Source of the DNA: Opisthocomus hoazin
Lineage: Eukaryota > Chordata > Aves > Opisthocomiformes > Opisthocomidae
DNA length: 64,000 nt
Assembly (NCBI RefSeq): GCF_030867145.1
Contig: NC_134428.1
Location: 24,593,537-24,657,536, forward strand
Direction of reading: 5' to 3'
This document shows positions 12,533-24,500 of this stretch, piece by piece. A model generated the notes under the pieces. It was not told the DNA's origin. It did no database searches and saw only the letters and a list, made by a program, of their open reading frames with translations. How positions within the stretch are numbered: the first letter of the stretch is position 1; the number at the start of each line of letters is the position of its first letter. Position numbers and translations under genes: made by a program.

Positions 12533-14779
12533 CCTGTCAAATAAACCAAGCGTGTGGCAGGGGGGAAATGGCTGGCAGAAGCTTTTCTGATGCCTGGTAG
12601 TGCATATTCCCTCCTTAATGTTTCACCTTCCAGCCTGCAGCGAATTATTACCTATGTTCCACTCCTTTATTTTGAGGTTACCAGATATGCCCCAATACAT
12701 CCCCGTCTTCTTTATTCACCTGTCTCCTTACTCCTGTTCCAGGCAGCTGACAAACACGGCCCCAGCGAGCAGCAGTACGGAGCGCCCGCTTCCTTCGCCC
12801 AGAACGGGGCAGAGGCAAGCGCACGGCGAAGTGGTCTGTGCCGTGAGGTGATGGGAAAGCTGCTGCTTTCATGCTGAAGCACGAGCAGAAGAATCTGTCT
12901 GCGTTTTTAGGTGTGTTTTGAGACATTTCTAGCACTTTACGGACCAGCTCTTGCTGGCCGTTGGGATGGACTGAACGCCAGCCCTAATCACTGGTCCTCT
13001 CGCGCTGACTGTGGGAGTTCACTGCAAGATCTTTCTCTTTTTTATTTAATTCACACAGCTTGTGGCGCAGGATGGGGCCTTGCGTTTGACTTACGGGCTG
13101 AAGGAGCCGCAGAGCTGTCTTTTCACCCCAAATGCCAACCTACAAGACAAAGACCACGAAGCAGGAGCCCACGATGTGAGTCCCAGACCTTGAGCTTTGC
13201 TGGGTCTGGGTACAAAACCCGGCATGACAGAGCAGACTGAGCTCAGGCGATCTGAAATTTAACCAACATGTTTTACACCCACACCACTAAAAATAGGATG
13301 CCGACGCCAACCCTTCATCTGGAAAGAGAGGAAACACCAGCGTTGCTGGGTTTTGGACGAGGCGCAGCGCTGAAGTCCTGACCATATTTAGCCATAAGAT
13401 CATCGCGTCGGACTTCTACACGAGCGTGGAGCTTTAGAAAAATGATTCTGGCCAAGTGCCAGTTCTGCCTTTATTATTTCACCCTGCTATCTCAAGACTT
13501 CATTTCATCACCTAGATTGCTGCGTTGAGTTACTCGAGGCTGCTAAAGCGCTGTCATGCTGCAGGGGCAGCCATGTGAAGGACACGATGGCTCTACTGCA
13601 AGCGCTCCACACAGCTGAAATGAGGCCACCTATTTAGGTGTCGGGTTTAGATTTTTCATTGTAAGCACAGAAACTCAAAACGTTTTGCCCAAATGTGTTG
13701 AAAGCTACGAAGACAGTAAGGATTATTCATGGAATAAATATTCATTTGCAGGAAGACTTTTTTTTTTTTTAACGTATAAATATTTCAGGCAGCGCGTTGC
13801 GATGTGCGCAGCTGCTCACAGAAAGAGGCAATCATATTCTGAGAGCTGTTTCTGTGGTTCCTGATATTGACGACACCAGGAATGTACCTCATTTTTATGA
13901 TTGAAGGGCAGTTTCTGCTAAAGTTAAAACACTTCCTAGATTTTCCTTAATTGATTACTAGTAATGAAGAACTCCCTGAGAATTTGTCTTCAAATGCCTC
14001 CCTACCAGGCGCTGTGACGCTGTCTCTTTGCTGGTAATTTTTAACCACAGATACTACATTACACTTGTTGCCCTGAACACCAGGAAAACGTCCTTATTTT
14101 ATTCACAACTCCCCTGTCCACTTTTCCCCATAGAAAAAGCGATTACTTTGCCAACAGCATATTCATGTATTGCAGCTTTACATCTTCAGCTTTCCATGCT
14201 TCAGAATTTCCATTTTTTGAGGTACTTTCTGGCCGGGTGCTGCCTGAGCCTGTGTGGAGCTCTGGTACCATCTAGTGTTACTGGGGAACTCCTCGGCTGC
14301 TGGATGGGGCCTTTCCCTCGCTGATCTCCCACGACCTTTGCGGGAGGAAAAGCCTGTCGTGACAGACCGTGGCGATCAGGGATGCCCACACGCAGGGAAA
14401 CCATTTCCCCTGCCAGCAGCGGCCGTGGTGGCCACAGCGGCTCAGGATGAGCGTGGGGTGGCCTGCCTGGAAGGGAAGCAACTCTGTGGACTGCGGGCAG
14501 GCGTCTGGGGCCGCAGAGCCAGGCCTGCGTGCGGGTTATCCCCTGTGCGGCCCACCAAGACCCCCTCAGCAGGCCGCAACGGGGCTTTGCCACCTCGCTC
14601 TTCCCTCCTGCAGGGCCTCGCGTGTCGAGAGGCCCCTCCACTGGTGCCCATTTCCCCCTCATCCCACAGCCGGTGGAGGATGAAGGTTGACTTCATCACC
14701 GTGGGAGCCCCGCGAGGGTGGGGGGAGCCAGGCCCGCACCAGGGCCCGCACCAGGGCCCGCAACCCCGAGGCGCGCAGC
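12533..14779. other. non-coding stretch upstream of CpG promoter
   Basis: No exon was recognised. GC content rises from about 14.3 kb towards the promoter. A 256-codon open frame at 14254-15024 runs through this CpG-rich DNA, has open shadows in the other frames, and carries no family motif. Confidence 0.4.
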
Positions 14780-15110
14780 CCCTGCCCTCACCAAACATGG
14801 CGGCCGCGCCGCAGCGCCTCCACCACTGCCAGGGCGGAAGTGGCGGCGCGCAGCGTCACCGCGCCCACCCCTTCCGGGGTCGCCGCCCCGGAAGTGGTTC
14901 TTCGTTCAAAGAGTGGCGGGGTCGAGCGGTTGGGGGCCTTTCGGTGAGGGGAGCGGTGTCTGGGGGTCTTTCGGTGAGCGGGGCGGGGGCAGGAGCTTGG
15001 GGGGGTGGTGGGGGAGCGGGTTAGGGCCGAAGGGGGAGCAGTGGCGGGGGGGTTTGGGGGGAGGGGGGGGAGAGGCCTGCCCTTGGCTGAGGCGGGGGGG
15101 CTGGGAGGGA
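14780..15110 (+). promoter_or_regulatory. CpG-island promoter of the 710-aa gene
   Basis: A GC-rich block contains an extended YY1-type site (caaacatggcggc, 14792-14804) and two ETS/GABPA-type sites (gcggaagtggcgg, 14834-14846; ccccggaagtgg, 14886-14897), plus a reverse ETS core near 14870. It ends in a G-rich tract. YY1 with ETS sites is the classic arrangement of TATA-less housekeeping promoters. The block sits 400-700 bp upstream of the start codon at 15502 on the same strand, so transcription probably starts in or just after it. Confidence 0.65.
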
Positions 15111-15501
15111 GCAGGGGGGTCTGTGCCCCCATCTCTGTCGCTCTGAGGGGCGGGTGCGTCCCTGTGAGCAGCCGCTGTCACCATGGGGTGGTTCTTCCCA
15201 AGGTGGTCCCACCAAAGGAACAGCACGTCTCGTGTTTTGGTGGGGGGGTTTCCTCCCCCCCCCTCCTTGGTTTTTAGACTTCTGTCAGCTGTGGATGGAA
15301 GCCACAATGTTCTGGGAGCTGCTGACTGCATTAAGGGTTGAGCGTTTCTGTCCCTAGCGTAACGTACTCGGCGCAGATGGGTAGCTTGGGTCTTGGAGAA
15401 GTCTTCCCTTTCCCTTCGTGAGGAAAGGGCCTTCAAAGTGAGAGCTCTCTTTGCGTCCTGTTTGCTGGCAAACAGTTCTTTTCCTTTGGAGTTCAGTAGC
15501 C

Positions 15502-18500
15502 ATGGGGCCGTCGAAAACAGAAGCGGAAAAGCAGAGCATCATCCTGATCAGCGACGATGAAGCTGAGAGCGCGCTTGGGAACTCAGTGCTGGTGGTGGAC
15601 CCACAGGGTACGTACTGTGCTCTCGTTGTCAGTTAAGTTCTTTGCAGAACTTTCAGAGTAAACTTGTGCAAAATATTATGCAGTGTGCTTAAAATGTGTC
15701 TTTCTGCTGCTAGGAAAGCAGGGTACTCCAAAAATAAATAAAACCAGGAGGAACTGCCATTATTTCATAACTTCGGGGATTTCTGTGATGGCACTGCTTA
15801 CACTAAAGGATACTGTTCTGTGGTTTCAAAATATTGCAAACTTAGCTTGGAGTGGGCCTTTTCGATGTCGATTGGATCCTGTTTGATTACCTCTGTTTTG
15901 ATAGTGTGTGAAAGCCTTTTGTCCCAGGCCAGTGTGCCATTCCTATTGGCACCATGTGAAATCTTGAGAGAATTTGTGCTTTAAAGTGTTTTTAAAAAAT
16001 AAATGTCAATAGCTGGTGGAATTTGTAATAAAGTTGTCGTTACCTTTATGTTTATTTATACCACATGTTCTCTATTCTACAGAGGAGTCTGCCCGGGAAG
16101 AGAAGAAATCTGAAGAAGTTGTGGATGAGGAATGTGAGCTAATGGTTACTTTCTGTAAACAAGCCAAAGTGATGCCTCATGCCAGATACGACTGCACAAT
16201 GCACCCGTTTGAGTACGTTCTGTGATGCAGAGGTTCATCGGGGCTTCTGTTTTCCACACTTAGTCCATCTGGTCAAGTAACCTTGTTAGCTTTTTAACCT
16301 CTGAAAGCAGGAGGAGAGTTGGGTTGAGCGTGTAACTTGTTTCATAAATAACCTTCTGTTTTTTCAACTCTGTAGGCGAACGGAATGTGATACGTGCTCG
16401 CCCCTTGGAAAAAATGCTGACATTTGTGATCAGTGCTACTGCTACATTTGTGATAAACTAGCTTCTGAGGTAAGGAACACTGTAATCCAGGAACGCACAA
16501 CTTTGAGTAAGCTGAATTACTCAACAGTCTCTTTAAAGGAAGTCTCTTGAGCACACTAAAAGACTAAATGATACATGAAATTTGATTATTTTAACAGTTC
16601 CTCTCTGAAATGTTGATATCTGTCTGCTTCACAGTCCTACTCAAATGTGATCCTTGTCTGGGTTTATTTTTAGTAGTCCAGCCAGTTGTTGGAGTAGACA
16701 TTCACTTGGTAAAAGCAAATGTACCTCCTGTTTGCTTTAATGTATTTCATGGAATCAGATTACTAAATCAGACTGCTTCTCTGCGCTGGAGAAGTGTCAG
16801 ACTGTTAGACTGTCCTAACATAGAGCGAGGGAGGGGGTCACTTGGGGGAATTGGGGTTGGTTTGTTTGCATTTTTCTTAGCATTTGGAAAACTTTCGAAC
16901 AGTGAGCAGAGTTGGGGTCAATGTGCGTAGACAGTGCTCTGTTACCAGTTTACAGTGGGGAGGGTGCCAGCCCAGCGTGGCTCTGTAAGGTATTCAGGAG
17001 TGACAATAAATTATTACGAGCTTTTGTTTGGGTGTTTCTTGTTAGTCATGATATTGAGTTACTGCCGTATTGGCCTCTTGCCCTGATTGTCAGAATACTT
17101 CACTGTGGCTTTGCCGAGGTCTGTAAAGGACAAAATTAATTTAGTCCTTTGTTCAGAGGAACTAACTTTTGATTTGCTCAGCTGGGGGGGGGAAGAGCCT
17201 AAAACCTTTCCCTGTTTTTCACTTTTACAAAATAGTGCCAGAATTGGACAACCCCTTCCCTCTGTCACTGCAACGCTCACAACAAAAGCAGATTCTGGAA
17301 GGACCAGCGTGACTTTGCCTTGGCTGGTGTTCTTGTGATGTTCAATTTGGAGCTCGCAGATATAGATGCAGACCTTCGGCACGGTGGTAAGTGTCGTGCA
17401 CTCCTGCTGTCCTGGGAGACCTGTGGCTCGGTGGACGGCTTGTCTGCTCCACAACTCCCCTTGCAAAGCCTTGGTGAATTTTTAGGGTAGCAGCTTACTG
17501 TTGCTGGTCTCTTTCTGGGCGCTGCTGAGACCAGACACAGGTCTGCAGGTCCAGTTTTTGTGCTTTCCTCCCTCTGGAAGAAGCAACAAACCTTTCCTGG
17601 CCACTGAGATTGTGTGTGAGTAACTTGCTGAAAGTTTTACGTGGGGTACTTACGCTTGTCTTTCTGTATCTTTTAGTTTTGGGGGAGCAAAAAAAGCGCT
17701 AACCATTTCACATCTGTCTGCTCTTGCAGGAAGTCTTCTAATAAAATTTATCCAGGAGCTTTCTGTGGAATATAATAAGTATCTGGTTGGAGCAAGGATG
17801 CCTCCCACAGAACATGAATGCTTTTGCCTCCCAAAAATGCCTCCTGGGCAATGCAATAACTGTCGATCACGCAACATGGAGGTTGTATACAAGTAAGTGA
17901 CAACAGAACTCAGCTACTAGCCGTGCATACTGGTCAGTGCAGACTTGCTTGCCTGAAGTCAAGTGATAATCAGAATCGTGGCACCTGATACAGCAGAAAC
18001 ATACTCGAGAGAGCTTCCTTGGCCAGGGAGCTATTAAATTGCACTTGGATGTAGTTTAAACACACACTTAAATACGTCTTAAGTACAACTTTAAATACAT
18101 CTCTTGTGCTGTGTAGACACTTGATAATATCCCCTGTTATTACAACCTGGGAAGGCATGAAACTAAAGCCTGTATTTTTACTAATGTGTTTTTTAGGATG
18201 GGGTTTGGCTTTTACTCCATGGTGTGTGCCTTTAAAATGCTGAAAGTAACAGTTATGCAAATACCCTGTCACTATCTTATACATGGTTTTCAAGGAAAAG
18301 CAAGTCAATTTTCTCTCAGACTATACAATGGTCATAATTGCTGTTTGTTTACAAAGTACATAATTTCAAATGCTTTATCTTATGGACTACTTAACTTTCT
18401 TAGGTATTCTGGAGTTTTTGCGCTGGTAACAAGATTTTTAAATCAGGCAGAAAAAGAGAGTCCCAAAGCTGCTGCTGTCATGTTTCTGGGAGCAGCTAAA

Positions 18501-21500
18501 GAGATAGCGCTTCATAAAGACCCTGCTTTGTAAGTATGTGGTTCCACATCTAGTGTGTAATCTTTGTTTGCTTCTCAAAAGGAGGAGACGAAGTGAGAGA
18601 GTTTGGGTTTTCCACTGAAGTGTCAGGACAGAGTAAAGATCACAGCCCTGGCTGCAGCACGAGAGAGCAATGAGTACACCTGAGGGAGAAAAGGGATTGG
18701 TTACAGGGAGGGATCTGAGGGAAAAGAGAAGGTTAAAGGTTGGATGTGAGGGGAAGAACTTAGGTGGGATTGAGTCACAAGGGGGAGAGATGATCTCACA
18801 CGAGAGGAAGGAATTTGAGATGGGAACTGGGAGGATGACAGACAGCAGATGAGTATAGAGAAGGGGAAAAGGCAGGAAGACCAGCCAAGTGTTAATTAGT
18901 GCTTTTTTCCTCCTGTCTTAGAAGCTGGCAGAACCTTGGTCATACTGCTTCATTGAAGATTGCTGTCCCTTGTCTGTTGCAAAGGTAAAATTGATCTTAC
19001 CACATTATGCTGAGATGGCAATGGGATGGTTGCTGGCTGCAAGCTTTTTGCTGGCATTTAAAATGAATTTGGAATTACTTCTATTCAGAGGCATGAAGAA
19101 ATAAAGTGAATGCTTTAGCTCTTAAAAGTGAACAGTAAACTTGCACAAGTGTATAATCTTATGGCTCTGTAGTGTCAGGAACCCCTCGTCAGGGAACACG
19201 ACCCCATTGAACTGCCCTAAGCACTGTCTGAGCAGAGCAAGAGCAGCCTGCTGCTGCCTGCGTGTAGACTGCAAAGGGCAGAAGAACATAAGCAACAACA
19301 TGCACCGGTCAGCCTACCAGCGAGCAGGGACTTCAGCGTGCTGTCAGGTTCTACAGCTGTGTGCTACAAATCAGGATTTTTAGAAGCTGTGTTTAACATG
19401 AGTGCCTTTCTGTGAAAGCCAAGGGCAGTACCTGCTTTATTTAGAGCCACATGAACACTCAGACCCTGCTTTGTTGCCTCGAAGGAGAATAACTCAACGG
19501 GGAGCTGGAAGGCAAGAAGATGGATTAGTTTTTGAGTGGAGTCTAGGAGTGTTCTGTAAGGCCAGACCAGAAGGTGGTGTCAGGTAGCTACTTGTGGTGG
19601 TTAAGCCAAAGAGCAAATGGTGTCTGCTGGAGATCGAAACAGCAGCCTTGTCGTGCTCCACTGGGATGGGCTCGTCGGGGATGTAACATAGTAAAGTTCC
19701 CCCAGAGGCTGATGAATGAGGACATCTAGCTCACTTGGCTTAATTCATTTCTCATTTTAGCTTTGTATTTCACCTTTAACCCGAAATTCACTTGCAACAG
19801 AAGGTTAATGAATTAAGAATTAACTTTTTTCAGGAGCACTCAATAACAGTTATATAGCCTCACCTCTTATTTGAAACTAGTGACAGGTATAACCTAAATC
19901 CTGTGTCGGTTTCATTTTAAGTTACTATTCTGGAATATTTTAATTTCTGGCTTTAAAAGCACTGGAAAAGGAAATTTTTGCCTCCCTCCCCAAATTTTGG
20001 AATAAGCTCTTCTTTGCGTCAGTGTGTTACCTCCAGTTTTCAGCTGAGACAAAAATGGTTTCACCAGGTTTGAAGCTGCCAGGAGCTCTCGTTGATCCGG
20101 TTGCTTGTCAGGCTCATGGTGTGTTTCTCGCATTTACTCACTGAGGATCTTTGCTTTAAAACTGAAGACCTCAGAACCTTGATTTCACTGGTGTTTAAAA
20201 ATAACAACAAACCAGCAATACAGTTATTCACTGCAAGACTTAACACACAAATTTAAATATACATCCAAACTGTCTATCTGGCATTTAAGCAAGAAAACTC
20301 CAAACTTCTGTGGAATAGTTTCCCATAGGACCAAAAAAACCACAGCAACTTAATAGTAATTAATCCGATTTTAAGATATTTTGAGTTTTCTTATTTTTTT
20401 CTTTTCAAAACAGGATCACAACACAACTTCAGAGGATGCTGGTGTTGTGTGACTTTCCAAAGAATTTATATGAAAAGTTTGTTAATTTTTTTCAGTCCAT
20501 CTCACTTCCATGTCACTGTTTTGGCTTCTCAAATAGGTATGTTTTTTGGTTTTTCTTCACAGAATATATGATTTTTTTATACTGTTGCCTGATTTGAAAA
20601 CAGTTATGTAGAATGATTGTTTTCACCGATAGTGTTAGGTGTGAGCATTTTATAGGAAGATTTCAGCATTAGGTGCTTTGTATTTGTCGTCTCCTTACAG
20701 GATAAGTTGTTGTTTGATGCTATGGCTAAGTTGTTATCCATATAGTGCTTTGCTTTTTTTTTTTTTCTCCTTTTTTTTCCCCCCCCTTCAGATGTGAGCT
20801 ATAAACTTCAAGATGTTTTACTGGTAAATCTTCATGTTACTTAAGGGAAATAACTTGTGGTGTACAAACAAAACATGGTTAAAAATTACTTTATTGTTGT
20901 ACTTTCAGCTTGAATGTTGTGCCGTGGGACCATGTGTTACTGACCACTGTTCTAAAAGGCCAGAATATCACTGGTCAGAGAACACAGAAGGGAAGAAAAG
21001 TGTTTCTGTGGGAAGCACTCCCTGTTATAGAGGCTCGAGTGGAGAAATTGGTAGACAACATGAAGTAAGACTGGTTTGGTCTTGTTTGGATTTTTCATAA
21101 AATGAACTCAACTTTTATATTTTGCATGGTATTTACTGCAGTACAGTGTTTTGCTAACATCGGCAGGAGTTTTGTATAATGGGGAAACATGGGAAACAAA
21201 GACACATTAGAAGCTGCCCATTGCTTCTTACCAGCAAGGCCAGTAGCTTTTTGAAGTTTTCAAAGCAGAACTGAGCCCTTTGAACGCTTCAGGACCAGAA
21301 AAGAACGTTCAAGTGGATAATTTCTTTGTTTCAGTAACCCCGGTAGGTTTTAGATGTGGATGTTTGAAACAAATTCTGTCCATCAAAGGCTGACTAGGTG
21401 GAAGATGGCAAAAAAGTGCGTTCTGGTCTCTGGGTCTTCAGAAGGCTGTATTCAAAAGAACACATTCCACTTAAAGAATTAAACTGAAAGGCAGCCTCCT

Positions 21501-24500
21501 GCTTTATTTTGCCAGACTACAGAGAGAATGTGTGGATAGCTTCTTGGACCTTATTTCCAGCTACCTCTTTCTGTCCATACTATTTCTATTCTGTTGTGCA
21601 GCATCTGTTCTGTGGGAAGATCTACTGTTTTGCTTCATTAATTGTAGTAAAATCTGATTTGCCTGTATATAGCTTTGCACTTCCTTCCTCATCCTGCTAA
21701 CCCTTTTCTTTTTCTCCAGCTATAAAGAAGTTGTTCGCTACCTGAGAGCAGTGAAATGCAATGATACCAAAGGGTAAATGGCTTTTATACTTTTTTTTTT
21801 TCAGTTGTTTCTTTGCTGTAAGGTTGTGTCCCAGGCTGTGTTTCTTCCATGTGTAATGAACTGGCAGAATGCAAAGCAGTAGGATTTTGGCAGCTGTTTG
21901 CTAAGTGGAAGCAATGCTGCGTTGCAACTGACTCCTGCCTTGTCGAGTGTAACTTACCAGTGGTCAAGCATAATCAGATCTATATATAGGTATTGTAAAA
22001 CTTCCATGTTAATGAAATCATATACTCGTTTCTTCTTTCCAGGTTAAGAGACCTTCGAGATAAAATCCCGTTCTATTTGTGTAAAACTGGAGGCTTCCTC
22101 GATGCTGCGCATTCGCTGCTGTTTCCCGTCAACAGCCTGGCCTGCTGCACTGCCTGCCGGATAACGCCGCTGCAGTTTGAGGCCTACCTGAAGATGTTCA
22201 GGACAGGCAGCGTGCCTGCTGGGAAGGATATGCTAGACTCTGGGCCCTGGGTTACAGTTGGCAAGTGTGATTTCTTGCTTACATATGTTTAGAACCTTGC
22301 TTAATTACAGTGGTTACTTTTTCATTAAATCTAGTAACATTCTGAACCTAACTATAGATTGTGTGGACTGAAGCATGGTACATAATGCTAGGTAGGAAGA
22401 ATGGCTTCATATTTGAGCATGAATTTTAGTACACTTCACACACGACGCTAGTTTTGTGAGCTGTGAGGTTGTTTTGCCGAAGGCAACTTTTTAAAAGAAA
22501 ATACAAAGCTCTCTATTACATCATGGCATTACCAATGGCAGTGTGTAACAGCGTTATGGTAGGTCTCAGGCTTGACCTTGAGCAGAAAAGCTGCCTGATG
22601 TAATACACAGATCGTGAAACCCTGTCCATTCTGTCATTAGTTTAGCCACTGACAACTGTGACCGTTTATCTTGGTGCATGCTGCTTGTCAAGGCGTATTC
22701 TGAAATGAAAGATTTATTTTGGAGGTGCTCAGCTATCAGTAGAATTCTTAGATGTATGAGGTGCTGACAGTGTGTATTGCACTGGGGTGTGATGTAGACA
22801 ATGAAGACTTTGTTCTGTGATGGCTTAGTCTAAATTGTATTCAGTTCTTTGCAGCTTTCCAGAATAGCGTTTTACAGTTGATGTTGGTTTTCAGTTCAGA
22901 ACCTGCAAAATACTGTAAAATAGCTGTAGGCACTCATTTGTTTCTTCTTGTTAGGTTTCTGTAGAAACATATCTGTAGGTTCATGTCTTGTTTGTGTTCA
23001 CACTCTGTAGTTATTCAGGCAATGTAAGATCTGTTTTGGATTTTTTTCTTCTTGCAGGGCCTCCCTTGAAAGATGGTGTTCTAATTAAGCAGGCGCTCAA
23101 ACTCCTTTACAGCAACGTGTTACTGTACAGGAATGTGAGTCTGTATTAAAACTCTTCCTGTGGCCCATCGAGTGTTTCTGTGTAGTACCTGGTTTGTCCA
23201 GTTACTTCTCTAATGCAAGGATTTGCTGTCAGAACCCTTTTCCCTTTGGATAGTTTACACCTCCGATCGGGTTTGACTTTGTAAAATCGATGTTCTGTGT
23301 TTCAGCCTAAATGCTGGAGTTCCCTCATCATGATCTTGGGTAGCAGCAATTTGCTGGAAAAAACTGGGCACCTACATCCCCTGTCGCTGAAAGAGCCACC
23401 GCTGGAGTTCCAAAAGGTAACGGAAACACTGCTGTGAAACGGGAGAATCTTGTCTTGGTTTTATACGAGACTTCATCTGATGCAGGCATTGGCTCTTTCT
23501 TTTAAATACTAAAGCCTGCTCAGTACTGAGGTTAACTTCGCAGTGCCTCCTCAATTTCTCTGGTGGTATGTGCCAAATGTCACACTTTGCAACATGTTGT
23601 GATTCGGGAGTGTTAAATGCAACAGTAGACAGATTTACTCTGCTCACAGCTCAATGCCTACTACTGATTCTGTATCATTTCATGTTGAGAGGGATCAGAA
23701 AATAAAATGGATAGGAAGGCAGTTCAGGTAGTCCTAAAGAGCCAGTATCTGGGTGTTTTTGTCACAAGAACTGTCTGCTCAGTGTAGTAGGTTAAAATGA
23801 AAAGGTTATGTGATATGGTTTGGTTAGTGCTGCCGAGCTTCAGCTTTCCCCAGGTATGGCATTGAACAGTCAGCCTCATCTGTAAAAATGCTGAAAAAAT
23901 AAGTGGAAGCACATTAGAGAACAGTCTTGGGCACCGTTTGTTTGCAGAGTATCTGCGCGTTCTTCCCCTTCGCTTGTGACCCCTTGCTTCTGTCGCAGGG
24001 GGTGCTGGCAGCCAGTGGTGGCCTTTTGGAGGAGCTGAAGGCAAAAGTCAATGTTCCTTTGCCACCTGCTCTGTTCTCTCCTCATGTAAGTGTGCACATG
24101 GCGATAAGGAAATTTACTGTTTGTTTTACTGTGCTTGTGCTTAAAGATACAGTGATATTGAAAACGGTTGGATTATTATGAGAAGCTTTTAAGAGGGAGC
24201 GTGAAGGTTTTGGGGGGGGAATCTGAGTCTATTCTTAGCACAGTCTAGTGCCTAAAGCAGATACCTGAAGGTAAGAAAACTGTTAGGGTCTGATCTGATC
24301 TGACACTGTCTTTGACCTAGGACAAGTCTAACTTCATCACTGTCCACATTTATGCATTCATAAAGCGAGAGGTTTGGTAATAATTGATTCTGTCTTAACT
24401 TTTCACAAGGTGATTTTGTGCGCTTTGATTCAAACTGGAGACTCTCCGTTGAGACTTGACAACGTGTTTGTCTCAAAATTCAGAATAGCCCAGAAAGTCT

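Noticed and set aside
14254-15024. 256-codon open frame on plus
   Set aside because: It lies in the CpG-rich promoter, has open shadows in other frames, low-complexity Gly/Arg/Pro composition and no splice or family support.
20792-20823. Possible extra exon of the 710-aa gene after a strong T/C tract (ag then atgtgagctataaac, with gtaaat-like donor)
   Set aside because: Its length (32 nt) breaks the phase-2 to phase-2 join between exons 8 and 9, and the incoming frame meets a stop. Skipping it gives a clean frame.
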